From: Planctomycetaceae bacterium
GTDB lineage: Bacteria; Planctomycetota; Planctomycetia; Planctomycetales; Planctomycetaceae
Length of the DNA: 64,000 bases
Reading direction: 5' to 3'
NCBI GenBank assembly: GCA_018699955.1
Contig: JABISG010000147.1
Span: 240,024-304,023 of the forward strand
In this document: piece by piece, positions 52,823 through 62,400 of the stretch
Layout of the letters: every line of letters begins with the position of its first letter
How positions within the stretch are numbered: position 1 is the first letter of the stretch
Translations under genes and position numbers: made by a program
The notes under the pieces: generated by a model
The model's database searches: none
Told to the model about the DNA's origin: nothing
The model's input: only the letters and a program-made list of their open reading frames with translations

Positions 52823-55039
52823 TCACGCCTCATCGGCGTGCGGCTGGGAATCGCCGATCAGCGTTTGCGCGTGCGAGTCGTAGTTCCCGTTTTGCGGCGG
52901 TTTTTCGGTGGTGATCGTGCTGCCGTTGTCAGCCCACCAGGCGTCGGCTGTCTCCGACGTCCAATTGCCGTTTAGCTCGCAATCTATCAGTGCGTCCCGC
53001 AATTCGGACATGCTTCGTGGGCGTTCCTCCGGTTTTTTTGCCAGGCAGGCCAGCAGGATGTCCTCCAGCTTTTCGGAAATGTTGAGAGAACACCGTTCTG
53101 AAGGGCGAACCGGTATCGTCTTTACGTGTTGCATGCAGATCTCAATTACGCTCGCGCCCTCAAACGGTGGTTTGCCTGTCAGCAGGAAGTAGCCAACGGC
53201 CCCCAGCGCGTACACGTCGGAGCGGGCATCAACCGTGTCGGGCTGCTCGATCCCTTCCGGCGAGAGGTACAACGGCGTGCCGGTCATCGAGTCGGCAGCC
53301 GTCAGCGCTGCTTGCTGATCGGAATCGAGGGCTTTCACCAAACCAAAATCGAGTACCTTCACAAAATCTGCGATTCCGCCCCGTTGGCAGAGCATAATGT
53401 TTGCCGGTTTGATGTCGCGGTGAATCAGCCCGATGCCGTGCGCCTCCTTCAGCGACGCACAGACCTGTTGCAGAATATGAACCACGCGGGCTTCCGGCTG
53501 CGGGCCATCGTGGGCAACCAACTCGTCGAGCGCCATCCCGTCCAGGTATTCCATCGCGTAGTAGAACAAACCCTCTGGTGTTCGTCCGAAATCGAAAACG
53601 GCGATCGTGTTAGGGTGATTGAGTTGGCTGGTCAGGCGAACTTCACGTTCGAATCGCGCGACCGCCGACGCGGTTGTCTTGTCGGGATCGAGCAGTTTGA
53701 TTGCCGTCGGACGTTGCAACATGGCATGACGACCGCGATAGACAACCCCCATGCCTCCCGCGCCAATTTTTTCTTCCAGCGAGTACTGCCCCAGTTGCTG
53801 CGCGTCAAGGGCCGACCGTCGGGCGTCGCGTTCCAGCCGTGCAACGAATATGGTGAAAACAAAGATCGCCACAGCAGCGGCTGCCAGCAATCCGAACAAC
53901 GTCCAGAATGCATACCGCAACAGGTACAGCGGGCGGTATGCTTCGGCGACATCCTGCTCGGTGGTCACTCCCATGCCATATTTGTCCAACCACGTCCACG
54001 CACCAATGACCGGCACGCCGCGATAGTCCCGGTAACCGTTCACGTCGATTCCCTGTTCGCCTTCGACAGCAGCTGCCGCCATCCGCGTGAGCGGACGTTT
54101 CGCGGGGGGAAGCGCCGCTTGGTTGCCCTCCGTCAGATTTGCCTCTGGATCGCGAATTTGCAGGTTCAGAATCGAGGTCGCGTTCTCAGCGAACGGCAAT
54201 AATCCCAACTGGCTCAGTTCGTCGTCGAACCGGCTTTGCGATAACAACAGCCCATTGGAATCAAACGCATACGTCTCGCCCGATTTGCCCGCTCTCGCAG
54301 CCGACAGAATCCGTGTGAAATCGCGCTCGGGCGGAATTCCCAGCCCCAGCGCCGCGATCACCTTCCCCTGCTCATCGACGACTGGTGCGAGTGCATACAT
54401 GACCGGCCGTTGAACCTGAAATTCACCGGATTCCGTCACGTAGGGAAACAGACTCTTAATCGGCCGCGTGATCGTCGTTCGGCTCTGCTTGAACACGGTT
54501 TCCATCAGGCCGGATTGCAGCGGCAGATTCCCCTTGCCAATCGGATCGTCCCTTCCCGCCGCCAGAATTCGGCCCTTGTCGTTCAAGACGGCAAAGCCGA
54601 TATATCCGCGTCCCTCAAGCCACGGGCGTAAAGTCTCCCGTAGCTGCTTCATGTGGGGAGATTGCAGCAGCGCTGCGGTATCGGTCTCCTTTTTGCTTCC
54701 GAGTGCTACCAAACCGACCACGGCACTTTGAATCTCCGGATCCGACGCGACCGTGTCGGCATCGGCCTCCCGCGATTCCAGCCAGTCATTCAACGCCGTC
54801 ACATCGGCATTCAGTAGCGCCTGCAGATGTCCGGACATGTTGTCCTTCAGTGCCTGTTCAACCACGTTGCGGATGAACCAGCCGACAAGCACCAGCAGAA
54901 CGGCGGCAAAAACCGGCCATATCCAGAGCATGCGTCGATGAAACAGACTCGACACCGCCACAGACCGCCGAACACTTTGCGCAAACGATCGCAATCCCGT
55001 CTGCGACTGCGATGTGGTTGACCCGTTCATGCCACTCAT
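52823..55039 (-). CDS. Cache-domain transmembrane Ser/Thr protein kinase
   Basis: Encodes 738 residues. A first membrane helix at about 38-58 and a second at about 375-400 enclose an extracytoplasmic sensor of Cache/dCACHE type (IGFAVLNDKGRILAAGRDD, APVVDEQGKVIAALGLGIP). The cytosolic kinase domain (about 415-685) has the glycine loop IGAGGMGVVYRGR, catalytic Lys in AIKLLDPD, HRDIKPANIML, DFGLVK and SPEGIEQP. Cache domains bind small ligands, as in chemotaxis receptors; here the output is a Hanks kinase. The pairing of Cache with Ser/Thr kinase is less common than with histidine kinases. Confidence 0.9.
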   Translation of the reverse strand: MSGMNGSTTSQSQTGLRSFAQSVRRSVAVSSLFHRRMLWIWPVFAAVLLVLVGWFIRNVVEQALKDNMSGHLQALLNADVTALNDWLESREADADTVASDPEIQSAVVGLVALGSKKETDTAALLQSPHMKQLRETLRPWLEGRGYIGFAVLNDKGRILAAGRDDPIGKGNLPLQSGLMETVFKQSRTTITRPIKSLFPYVTESGEFQVQRPVMYALAPVVDEQGKVIAALGLGIPPERDFTRILSAARAGKSGETYAFDSNGLLLSQSRFDDELSQLGLLPFAENATSILNLQIRDPEANLTEGNQAALPPAKRPLTRMAAAAVEGEQGIDVNGYRDYRGVPVIGAWTWLDKYGMGVTTEQDVAEAYRPLYLLRYAFWTLFGLLAAAAVAIFVFTIFVARLERDARRSALDAQQLGQYSLEEKIGAGGMGVVYRGRHAMLQRPTAIKLLDPDKTTASAVARFEREVRLTSQLNHPNTIAVFDFGRTPEGLFYYAMEYLDGMALDELVAHDGPQPEARVVHILQQVCASLKEAHGIGLIHRDIKPANIMLCQRGGIADFVKVLDFGLVKALDSDQQAALTAADSMTGTPLYLSPEGIEQPDTVDARSDVYALGAVGYFLLTGKPPFEGASVIEICMQHVKTIPVRPSERCSLNISEKLEDILLACLAKKPEERPRSMSELRDALIDCELNGNWTSETADAWWADNGSTITTEKPPQNGNYDSHAQTLIGDSQPHADEA

Positions 55040-55340
55040 GATGACAGAAAACTCCTTTGCTCAATCGCGTTCCAATCGGTCTTCAATGCGCAGCGCGCAA
55101 GGCGACCCGGAAAAAGAACGCCGGTCATGCGAGAATCGGAGAATTCCATCGACGATCACGAGCGAGCATCATGCGTCGCCGCCGCCGACAGTTTCAGAAG
55201 GGAACTGGTCAAGTCAAATTGATGTGTCGCTTCATGTCCTCATAGTAATCTCGATGCGCCGGAATGACACCCCGGCGCATCAATCTGCGGAAATATTCAA
55301 CCATCGCTTGCGGTTTAGCGCACCCCGCGCATCGCACCCC
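55040..55340. other. Intergenic region between two minus-strand genes
   Basis: 301 bp; holds family D copy 3 near the sulfatase end and presumably the kinase promoter near 55040-55150. No gene seen. Confidence 0.5.
55300..55325. repeat. Repeat family D, copy 3
   Basis: CCATCGCTTGCGGTTTAGCG plus CACCCC, 15 bases past the sulfatase stop. Confidence 0.7.
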
Positions 55341-56804
55341 TCACCGCACGCGGCGACGGTTTTCAAATCGAATCTGTTTGATTCCCTTGGGTGGTTTTCC
55401 AGCATATGTAATCCGTTGCCGCAGCACTTTCGATAATCGCGCCACCGTCTCAGCGTTCGCAGCACGCCTGGCGAGGTTGACCATCTCTGCCGAATCCGAT
55501 TGGTGATCGTACAGTTCGGCTCCGTCTTTTCCGTTCTCGCCCCATTCGGTGTAGCGGTAGCGGTCGGTCCGAATACTGTAACCGCTGCCATATTGGGTGA
55601 AGGCCGAATCCCGTGGTCTTGCTTCCGCATCGTTCAATGTTTCTGCCAAACTCACGCCCGGCAGAGAAGCCGGCGCGGTCAGTCCGCAGAGTTCCGCCAG
55701 TGTGGGATAGAAATCGACCATCTCCGCCGGTGCCGAAACAGTCTTGCCGCCGGCCGTCATTCCCGGTGCGGCGATAATCAGCGGCACTCGCGCGGCGTTC
55801 TCGAACAAAGTCGTCTTTTGCCAGTAACCGTGTTCGCCCATGTGATAACCGTGATCCGACGTAAACACCACAACCGTATTCTTCGCCAGCCCGGTTTCAT
55901 CGAGTGCGTCCAGAATTCGCCCCACCTGCGCATCGGCAAATGTGATGGATGCGTAGTACGCCTGGATCGCCTGCCGCGATAATTCATCCGGCAGGTTCAC
56001 CTGATCCTTCTTCCGCAACAACGATTGCTGCGCCGGTTTCGGCAGCGTGGCGAGATAGCCTTTCGGCACCGTCGGCACAACGATCCGCTCTCGCGGATAC
56101 ATCTCGAAATACTTTTTCGGCGCGACATAGGGAGTGTGCGGGCGGAACAGGCCGACGGCCAGGAAGAACGGCGTCTTCTCTTTCGCGTGTTGCTTCAGCA
56201 GTTGCGCGGCTGCGGTTGCCGCGATGCCGTCGGTTTGCTCTTCATCCGTTCCGTCGGCCGCCAGCCAACTTAACGTTCCGCCGAAACTCCCCGGACGCAG
56301 GCTGAAAATCAAATCCTCATCGGTCTTGTCGCGCCCACGGGGATTGATCGTCGCATCCCACGAATACGGATCATCGTGGCCGCTGGTGCCGATGTGCTTC
56401 GGCACGTTGTAGTGATAGATCTTTCCAATCCGCGTCGCAAAATATCCGTTGCGGCGAAACATTTGCGACATCGTCTGCACGTTGGGCAAATGTTCGCGAA
56501 TGTAAATCGCGTTGCGGCGAATCAGTGTCTGGTCGGGATACAGCCCCGCCATGAACGATGCCCGGCTCGGTCCGCACAGCGGATATTGGCAATACGCATG
56601 CGAAAACCGCACGCCGCGTTTCGCCAGCCGATCGATGTTCGGCGATTTCACCAACGGATGACCGTAACACGCCAGATCGCAATTCAGGTCGTCGCAAATC
56701 AGGAATAAAACGTTGGGCTTCGCATCATCGGCCGCGTCAACTCGAACGCAAATTCCCAAGACCACAAAGAACGCACAGGCCACTAAAACAAGTTGTCGTT
56801 TCAT
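55341..56804 (-). CDS. Sulfatase of the iduronate-2-sulfatase type, exported
   Basis: Encodes 487 residues from the ATG at 56804, which opens a signal peptide (about 1-25). Catalytic signature CGPSRASF with Cys77 to be turned into formylglycine, metal-binding Asp38 and Asp39 (ICDDLNCDL), and DHGYHMGEHGYW with the second-site residues. The overall layout (SPNIDRLAKRGVRF, RFSHAYCQYPLCGPS) is that of iduronate-2-sulfatase-like enzymes. It removes sulfate esters from polysaccharides, a hallmark activity of marine planctomycetes. No maturase gene is nearby. The ABC-2-like permease gene lies upstream on the same strand, with a family A hairpin in the gap. Confidence 0.92.
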   Translation of the reverse strand: MKRQLVLVACAFFVVLGICVRVDAADDAKPNVLFLICDDLNCDLACYGHPLVKSPNIDRLAKRGVRFSHAYCQYPLCGPSRASFMAGLYPDQTLIRRNAIYIREHLPNVQTMSQMFRRNGYFATRIGKIYHYNVPKHIGTSGHDDPYSWDATINPRGRDKTDEDLIFSLRPGSFGGTLSWLAADGTDEEQTDGIAATAAAQLLKQHAKEKTPFFLAVGLFRPHTPYVAPKKYFEMYPRERIVVPTVPKGYLATLPKPAQQSLLRKKDQVNLPDELSRQAIQAYYASITFADAQVGRILDALDETGLAKNTVVVFTSDHGYHMGEHGYWQKTTLFENAARVPLIIAAPGMTAGGKTVSAPAEMVDFYPTLAELCGLTAPASLPGVSLAETLNDAEARPRDSAFTQYGSGYSIRTDRYRYTEWGENGKDGAELYDHQSDSAEMVNLARRAANAETVARLSKVLRQRITYAGKPPKGIKQIRFENRRRVR

Positions 56805-56843
56805 GATTGAACTTTCTATGCAAACGTTGAAATCCGCCACCGC

Positions 56844-56872
56844 AAAGCCCACGGGCTGCGCCCCGTGGGATC
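56844..56872. repeat. Hairpin repeat family A, copy upstream of the sulfatase
   Basis: AAAGCCCACGGGCTGCGCC then CCGTGGGATC, in the 75-bp gap between the permease-like gene end and the sulfatase start. Confidence 0.85.
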
Positions 56873-56879
56873 ACGTGTC

Positions 56880-58397
56880 TCAGATAATCGAAGCAATCTT
56901 CCGCTCCATCCAGTACGGTAACACATGTTGCCGAATGATGTAGTTAAACAAGCTCGCCAGCGGAACGAGAATCAAAGGAACGAAGACTGGGTGAGTCAGT
57001 GCTCCGATGGCAATGCAAATGCCGACAATCACCACGAAGATGAAAGTTAACCCCAGGCCGGTCGCAATACCGCTGAACGTGACCGGCACCAGCGGCGAAA
57101 GCATCATGAATGGTCCGGCGAACAGAAAGGCAATCGCAATCGACACCACAATCGGCGGCGCGATTGGGTCGAGCGAAAAGGCGGCCAATGCGAGAACCAC
57201 CGCGAGTGTGATATCCGGCCAGATCAGCCACAGGGCTCCTCGCCTCCAGCCCAAATAATAATCGGTGATGCTGTTCGGTGTTAGCAACAGTGTTGGCATC
57301 GTCTGATCGCGTATCTCCCGTGTGAGGCAGTCACTCGGCTTGCCAACAGTCATCACCATCACAACCAAACAGGTCGCGGCGGCGACAACGAACATCGGAA
57401 TCTGATAGCCAAACGGAATGGAAAGCAGCATCGCAAGCGTCAACAGCGTGTAGACGGCACACTTGATCTTCACCACTGGGCTGCCGTAACTGTGAACGCA
57501 GTAGGCCTGCCAGGCGAGTGCATCGTCCCAGCAGCGTCGGCTCGCGCGCCGCGGTCCCTGCTGCTGTTCCGCTTGTCTCGTCTGATCCGTCGCCCGTACG
57601 CGGACTCGACCTTGCGTTGCGGCAATCAAATGTTGATGAAAGCGCCAAAGAGTGCACGCAGAGAAAACGGCATACAGAGCAAATGTCGGCACACATTCTG
57701 TCAATTCGAGTGGACCGCTCATCGCTGCGAGCAGGCGGGACGTCAGCGATGTCGATGCGGCGGTTTCGATCCAATTGGACAGAGTTGATGGCAACGCCAG
57801 CCCGTAGTACGAACTGAGAATCCCCGTCGCAATGCGCGGCGCGTGTAGCAGGAATTCGCATGCCAGCATCGGCAACATCACTCGTGCCCACACCTGTTGT
57901 CGTGACTTGGCCTTGAACGATGCATTCAACGCAAAACTGGAGAGCATCAGAAATGCCATAAGCAATAGTGATTCGACGACCAGAAGCTGATTGAGACGGA
58001 CACCGCCGAATGCAAGCAGAAAGATCAGCAACGGCAACCGCACGATCCAGACGGAAGCGAACCCCGTCCAGATTTGGACAACCCGCACGACCACCCAACG
58101 CCAGGGCTTGAGTCCCGACATAAGAAGGAGATCCAGCAGGCCGGAACTGAAGTCCCCCACCGAATCTCCGCCCAATCGCCCTGCGAGAGCGAACACCAGA
58201 AACAGGCTCGACACCATCAATTGCCAGCTGAGAATCCACCCCAGCGGCACGACGGCTGCCAGTTTTCCACCGTGCATCACTGCCGTTGGCAGGATCACAA
58301 TGAATGCCGCGGCCAGAAAAATCCCGCGCGCCAACGCGAGATCGATCCGTCCCACTTCTCGCGGAGCCATTGAACGCAATAAACGAACGATTCGCAT
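56880..58397 (-). CDS. ABC-2-type permease-like membrane protein, two similar halves
   Basis: Encodes 505 residues with about 12 membrane helices and no ATPase domain. Both halves carry the ABC-2 permease hallmark: an acidic residue before an L-rich stretch, GDFSSGLLDLLLMSGLKPW in the first half and TREIRDQTMPTLLLTPNSI in the second. This looks like two ABC-2 permease units fused in tandem. No ATP-binding partner gene is adjacent, so it could work with an ATPase encoded elsewhere. It is upstream of the sulfatase on the same strand, 75 bp away. Confidence 0.75.
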   Translation of the reverse strand: MRIVRLLRSMAPREVGRIDLALARGIFLAAAFIVILPTAVMHGGKLAAVVPLGWILSWQLMVSSLFLVFALAGRLGGDSVGDFSSGLLDLLLMSGLKPWRWVVVRVVQIWTGFASVWIVRLPLLIFLLAFGGVRLNQLLVVESLLLMAFLMLSSFALNASFKAKSRQQVWARVMLPMLACEFLLHAPRIATGILSSYYGLALPSTLSNWIETAASTSLTSRLLAAMSGPLELTECVPTFALYAVFSACTLWRFHQHLIAATQGRVRVRATDQTRQAEQQQGPRRASRRCWDDALAWQAYCVHSYGSPVVKIKCAVYTLLTLAMLLSIPFGYQIPMFVVAAATCLVVMVMTVGKPSDCLTREIRDQTMPTLLLTPNSITDYYLGWRRGALWLIWPDITLAVVLALAAFSLDPIAPPIVVSIAIAFLFAGPFMMLSPLVPVTFSGIATGLGLTFIFVVIVGICIAIGALTHPVFVPLILVPLASLFNYIIRQHVLPYWMERKIASII

Positions 58398-58634
58398 CCA
58401 GAGTCCTGATTATTTGTTGGGGCAATAATTACGCCGTGGTTAGGCGGATTCTAAATCTGTCCAACGGGCGATCTTCCAAGTATATCAACGCAATTGGAAA
58501 CGTGTGTTGTTCAAATTAAGTTGCTCGATCTGGCAGAAATTGGAAACCGGATGAGCCGGTTCGGGGAGTGACCGTCGCATTTTCCGGAATCGTTTGCGCA
58601 CGGGGCGCTGTTTCTCCGCATGCGAGGGCATACA
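58398..58634. other. Divergent intergenic region
   Basis: 237 bp between the permease-like gene and the ECF sigma gene; holds their promoters. No repeat or gene recognised. Confidence 0.4.
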
Positions 58635-59393
58635 ATGTTCGCTATGAACTCCAGCAGCCAATCCGATGTACCGATTCGACAAAACAATGCGTTTGCAACA
58701 ACGCGTTGGAGCATTGTGATTTCTGCGGGGCGCGATTCATCACCGAATTCGACGCAGGCACTGGAATCGTTGTGTGAGGCGTATTGGTACCCCTTGTATG
58801 CCTACGTGCGCCGCCGAGTGCCGGATGTGAGCGAGGCGCAGGATCTCACGCAGGCCTTCTTTGTAGAATTGCTGGAGAAGAATTACGTCGGCACGGCAAC
58901 TCCAGATCGCGGACGATTTCGTGCATTTCTGTTGACCGCGTTCAAACATTTTCTCTCCAAGCAGTGGGAGAAGGCAAAGGCGCAGAAGCGCGGCGGCGGA
59001 CGTGCTCCCATCTCGCTGGACTTCGACGCGGCCGATTCGAGTATCCGCATCGAGCCGGAATCCGGACTGACCGCCGAACAATTCTACGATCAACAATGGG
59101 CGATCACGCTGCTTGGCCAAATCATGCAACGAATGGAGAAGGAATTCGATGGCGACGGCAAATCGCAGCAGTTTCACGAACTGAAGGGTTTCATCATCGG
59201 CGACCACGCCGGTACCACATACGCACAAGCCGCCGAGAAGCTGAACATGACCGAAGCAGCCGCCAAACAGGCCGGTTCCCGCATGCGCCGGCGATACCGG
59301 GAACTGCTTCGTGAAGAAATCGCACAGACCGTCCAGGGACCGAACGAGGTCGATGACGAAATCCGGAATCTGTTTGCCATCTTGCAGTTATGA
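58635..59393 (+). CDS. ECF-type RNA polymerase sigma factor
   Basis: Encodes 252 residues from the ATG at 58635 (GAGGG upstream); ATGs at 58620 and 58644 are alternatives. Region 2: CEAYWYPLYAYVRRRVPDVSEAQDLTQAFFVELLE; region 4: TTYAQAAEKLNMTEAAAKQAGSRMRRRYRELLREE. The C-terminal extension is short. This form belongs to the planctomycete ECF group that is genetically linked to Ser/Thr kinases, and indeed a kinase gene follows 78 bp downstream on the same strand. The kinase may control the sigma factor by phosphorylation instead of an anti-sigma factor, which is not seen here. Confidence 0.9.
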   Translation: MFAMNSSSQSDVPIRQNNAFATTRWSIVISAGRDSSPNSTQALESLCEAYWYPLYAYVRRRVPDVSEAQDLTQAFFVELLEKNYVGTATPDRGRFRAFLLTAFKHFLSKQWEKAKAQKRGGGRAPISLDFDAADSSIRIEPESGLTAEQFYDQQWAITLLGQIMQRMEKEFDGDGKSQQFHELKGFIIGDHAGTTYAQAAEKLNMTEAAAKQAGSRMRRRYRELLREEIAQTVQGPNEVDDEIRNLFAILQL

Positions 59394-59471
59394 AAAACAA
59401 GAAAAAACGATGTCACCATCTCCTCGATTTCCGTCAGAAGGAGTGTCGAGATGAACTGAGGAGTTCCACAG

Positions 59472-62400
59472 ATGGCTGACACAATGACCTGTCCGAAGTG
59501 TAGTGCCGAACTGCCGGGTAATGCCCCGTCCGGTATCTGCCCGAAGTGTTTGATGCTCGCAGCGCTCGGTAACCCAGAAGATTCGGCCGAGTCGCCGGTC
59601 GGGAGCGCATTTGCCCCCACCTCAACCCCGCCGGGGGTGTTTGTCCCGCCGGAACCCGAGTCGCTGGCCCCACACTTTCCGCAACTGGAGATTCTGGAGT
59701 CGCTCGGTCACGGTGGGATGGGTGCCGTCTACAAGGCACGGCAAACAAAGCTCGATCGGTTTGTCGCGCTGAAAATCATTCGTCCGGAAACGGCTGAAGA
59801 CGAGGCATTCGCCGAACGATTCAACCGGGAAGCCCGCACGTTGGCGCGGCTCAATCATCCCAATATTGTTGCCGTCCACGACTTTGGAGAGGTGATCCTT
59901 TCCGATCCGGATGACGAAAACGCCACGTCGCGCACGTTGTATTATTTTCTGATGGAGTACGTCGATGGTGCCAATCTGCGGCAGATGATCCTCTCTGGCG
60001 GCCTCGAATCTGATCAAACGCTGGCAATTATTCCGCAGATTTGCGAGGGGTTACAATTTGCGCACGATGAAGGTGTCGTGCATCGGGATATCAAGCCGGA
60101 GAACGTTCTCGTCGATCGCCGCGGGCGGGTGAAGATCGCCGATTTCGGCCTCGCGAAACTTGTTGCCCAGTCGCCCGATGACTTCACGCTGACCGGAACG
60201 CATCAGGTGATGGGGACGCCGCGGTATATGGCACCTGAGCAGATGGCCGGATCGCATTCGGTCGATCACAGGGCCGACATTTTTTCGCTGGGAGTTGTCT
60301 TTTACGAAATGCTGACGGGCGCGTTGCCGATGGGGCGATTTGAACCACCGTCGATTAAGGCGGCCATCGATGTGCGTTTCGACGACATTGTCCACCTCGC
60401 ACTGGCCAGTGACCCGGACCAACGCTATCAACGCGCCAGCGAAATCCGTCTCGACATCGAGTCGATTGTGTTGGAACAGTATTCGGCAATTTCACAAGCC
60501 GGGGGCGAACAGCACGCTCCGATTCCGAATCCCGGTCTTTCGACTATTTTGGAAAACCAGGTCGCCGGCGTGGTGAATCGGTTTCGGCGACAGCCGGCCA
60601 ATGAATCCCACCTATCGCTATCGCCTCAACAATCGCCAGCCGATCGAGAAGTAGCACGGCGAGCGGTTCGAAATCCGAGCATTGCCTTGATGGTTTGGGG
60701 CGTCTTCATGTTGGGGGCATCAGTTCCTTTTTTCGGTCTTGGCTGGGGAATGCTGACAAGTTACCCGTACAGTCCCACCAGCGCTGCGTTTTTTTTCGTG
60801 TTATCCGCTTTGGCGATCGTCCTTGCGGGGATCGTGATCCGCGGCGGCTGGCATGCACTCTCCCTGGAACGATTGCGGCCGGCGCTATTGGCTTCGATGG
60901 TTGGTCAGCCGGTTGGGATGTGGGCATTGATCGAACTCAGTCGTCACGAGGTGCGTGCGGCTTTTGCCATCCGCGAGCTGCAAACGACGAATTCTCTTCT
61001 GCGGCTACTATTGCGGCTTCTTCTCAACAGCACGTTCTGGGGCTGCCTTCTCTGTGCAGCGGGAATCTATGTGTCGTTTTTTCCGTGGGGTGAGCTGAAA
61101 AACAGCCCCGTCGGCGTCCCCGGCATTTGGTTTTCAGCTGCAGGATTCAGTTGGCCGCATGGAATGGCCGCCTGCTTCTCACTGATATCGCTGACGCTGT
61201 TCCTGTTGGCGACCGCGACTCTCCGGCCTATGCCGATCTGGCGGCCGATTGTCGCGGCGGTACTCGGTGTGGTGGTCCTGGTAAGTTGTGGCAGCTTTAT
61301 CGCAGGTTTCGGTGATGGAACGCTCGCCGTGCAACCGTTGCTTCATGCTGCCGAATCGAGCATATCCATTGAAGGCCGGCCCCCCGTCACGATCAGTGAA
61401 TCATCACTAATCACTCGGATTCTCAACGGTCCGTATTTGTTGATGTGGATTGTTGTCGGGTTGATCATGACGGCAGCGTTGGATTTTCGCGTTGCGCTGC
61501 GTTCGGTTTCGGAGAAACCCAAACGCTCGGATTCGGTCAAATCGCCGGCCGCTCGCACCTCCGGCAAGGCAATTGTCGGCGCGTGTCTGGCGCCGCTCGC
61601 CGTCGTACCATGGCTGTTTGTGATGAAGACAGCAGGCGGGATGATAGCGTTCGTGGCATTCGCGCTCGTCGGGCTGCCTGCTCTGTTGGCGGCGATCGCG
61701 ACGACAGTTCTTGGCATCATGGCTCTGGGGGACATTCGTCGTTCCAACGGAAAACTGACGGGGTTTGGACTGGCTTTCTTCGATGCCGCGTTGTTTCCGA
61801 TCTTCCTGCTGGATGTGTTGATTTATGGGCTGGTATACGCAGCAATGTGGGGTGGTGGTTCCGTGACGATTGGGACTGCGGCGGTTCTGTGTGTAATTGT
61901 CGATACGCTCATTCTTCGCAGTGCGTGGCGAAAGGTCTCGTCGGCATCTGCTGAGTCCGAAGTCCATCAACGCGACATTGGCACGCCGCTGGCCAACGTG
62001 CGATTTGCGATTCCCGATGGCGAGGAAATCGGTTCTCGCGTGATCTTTCATTTCTCCGGGCTGGGTTATCAACTCATCGACGAGCAGGCAGATGTGTGGA
62101 TCTTTGAACGCGGGCAACCGATGGGTGGGTTGTGGTCGATGAAAATTCAGGATTTTCATACGACGCTGACGGTGCGAACAACGGCTGGCAATTCCGATGA
62201 GTTGCTCGTCAGTTGCGACTGGTCGGTCCGCACGCTGGGCGGATGGGTTAGTGGTGGCGACATCAAGAAGCTGAAGGCGGAAGGGCAGCAACTGCAACCT
62301 CTGCTGGGTGGCGGCGATGATGGCAAACAGAGTGCCTCAAAGTCGTCCAAGCGACGCTTCTCCCGCAAGGCGTTTGTTGGCGTTTGTTGGGCGGCGTTTT

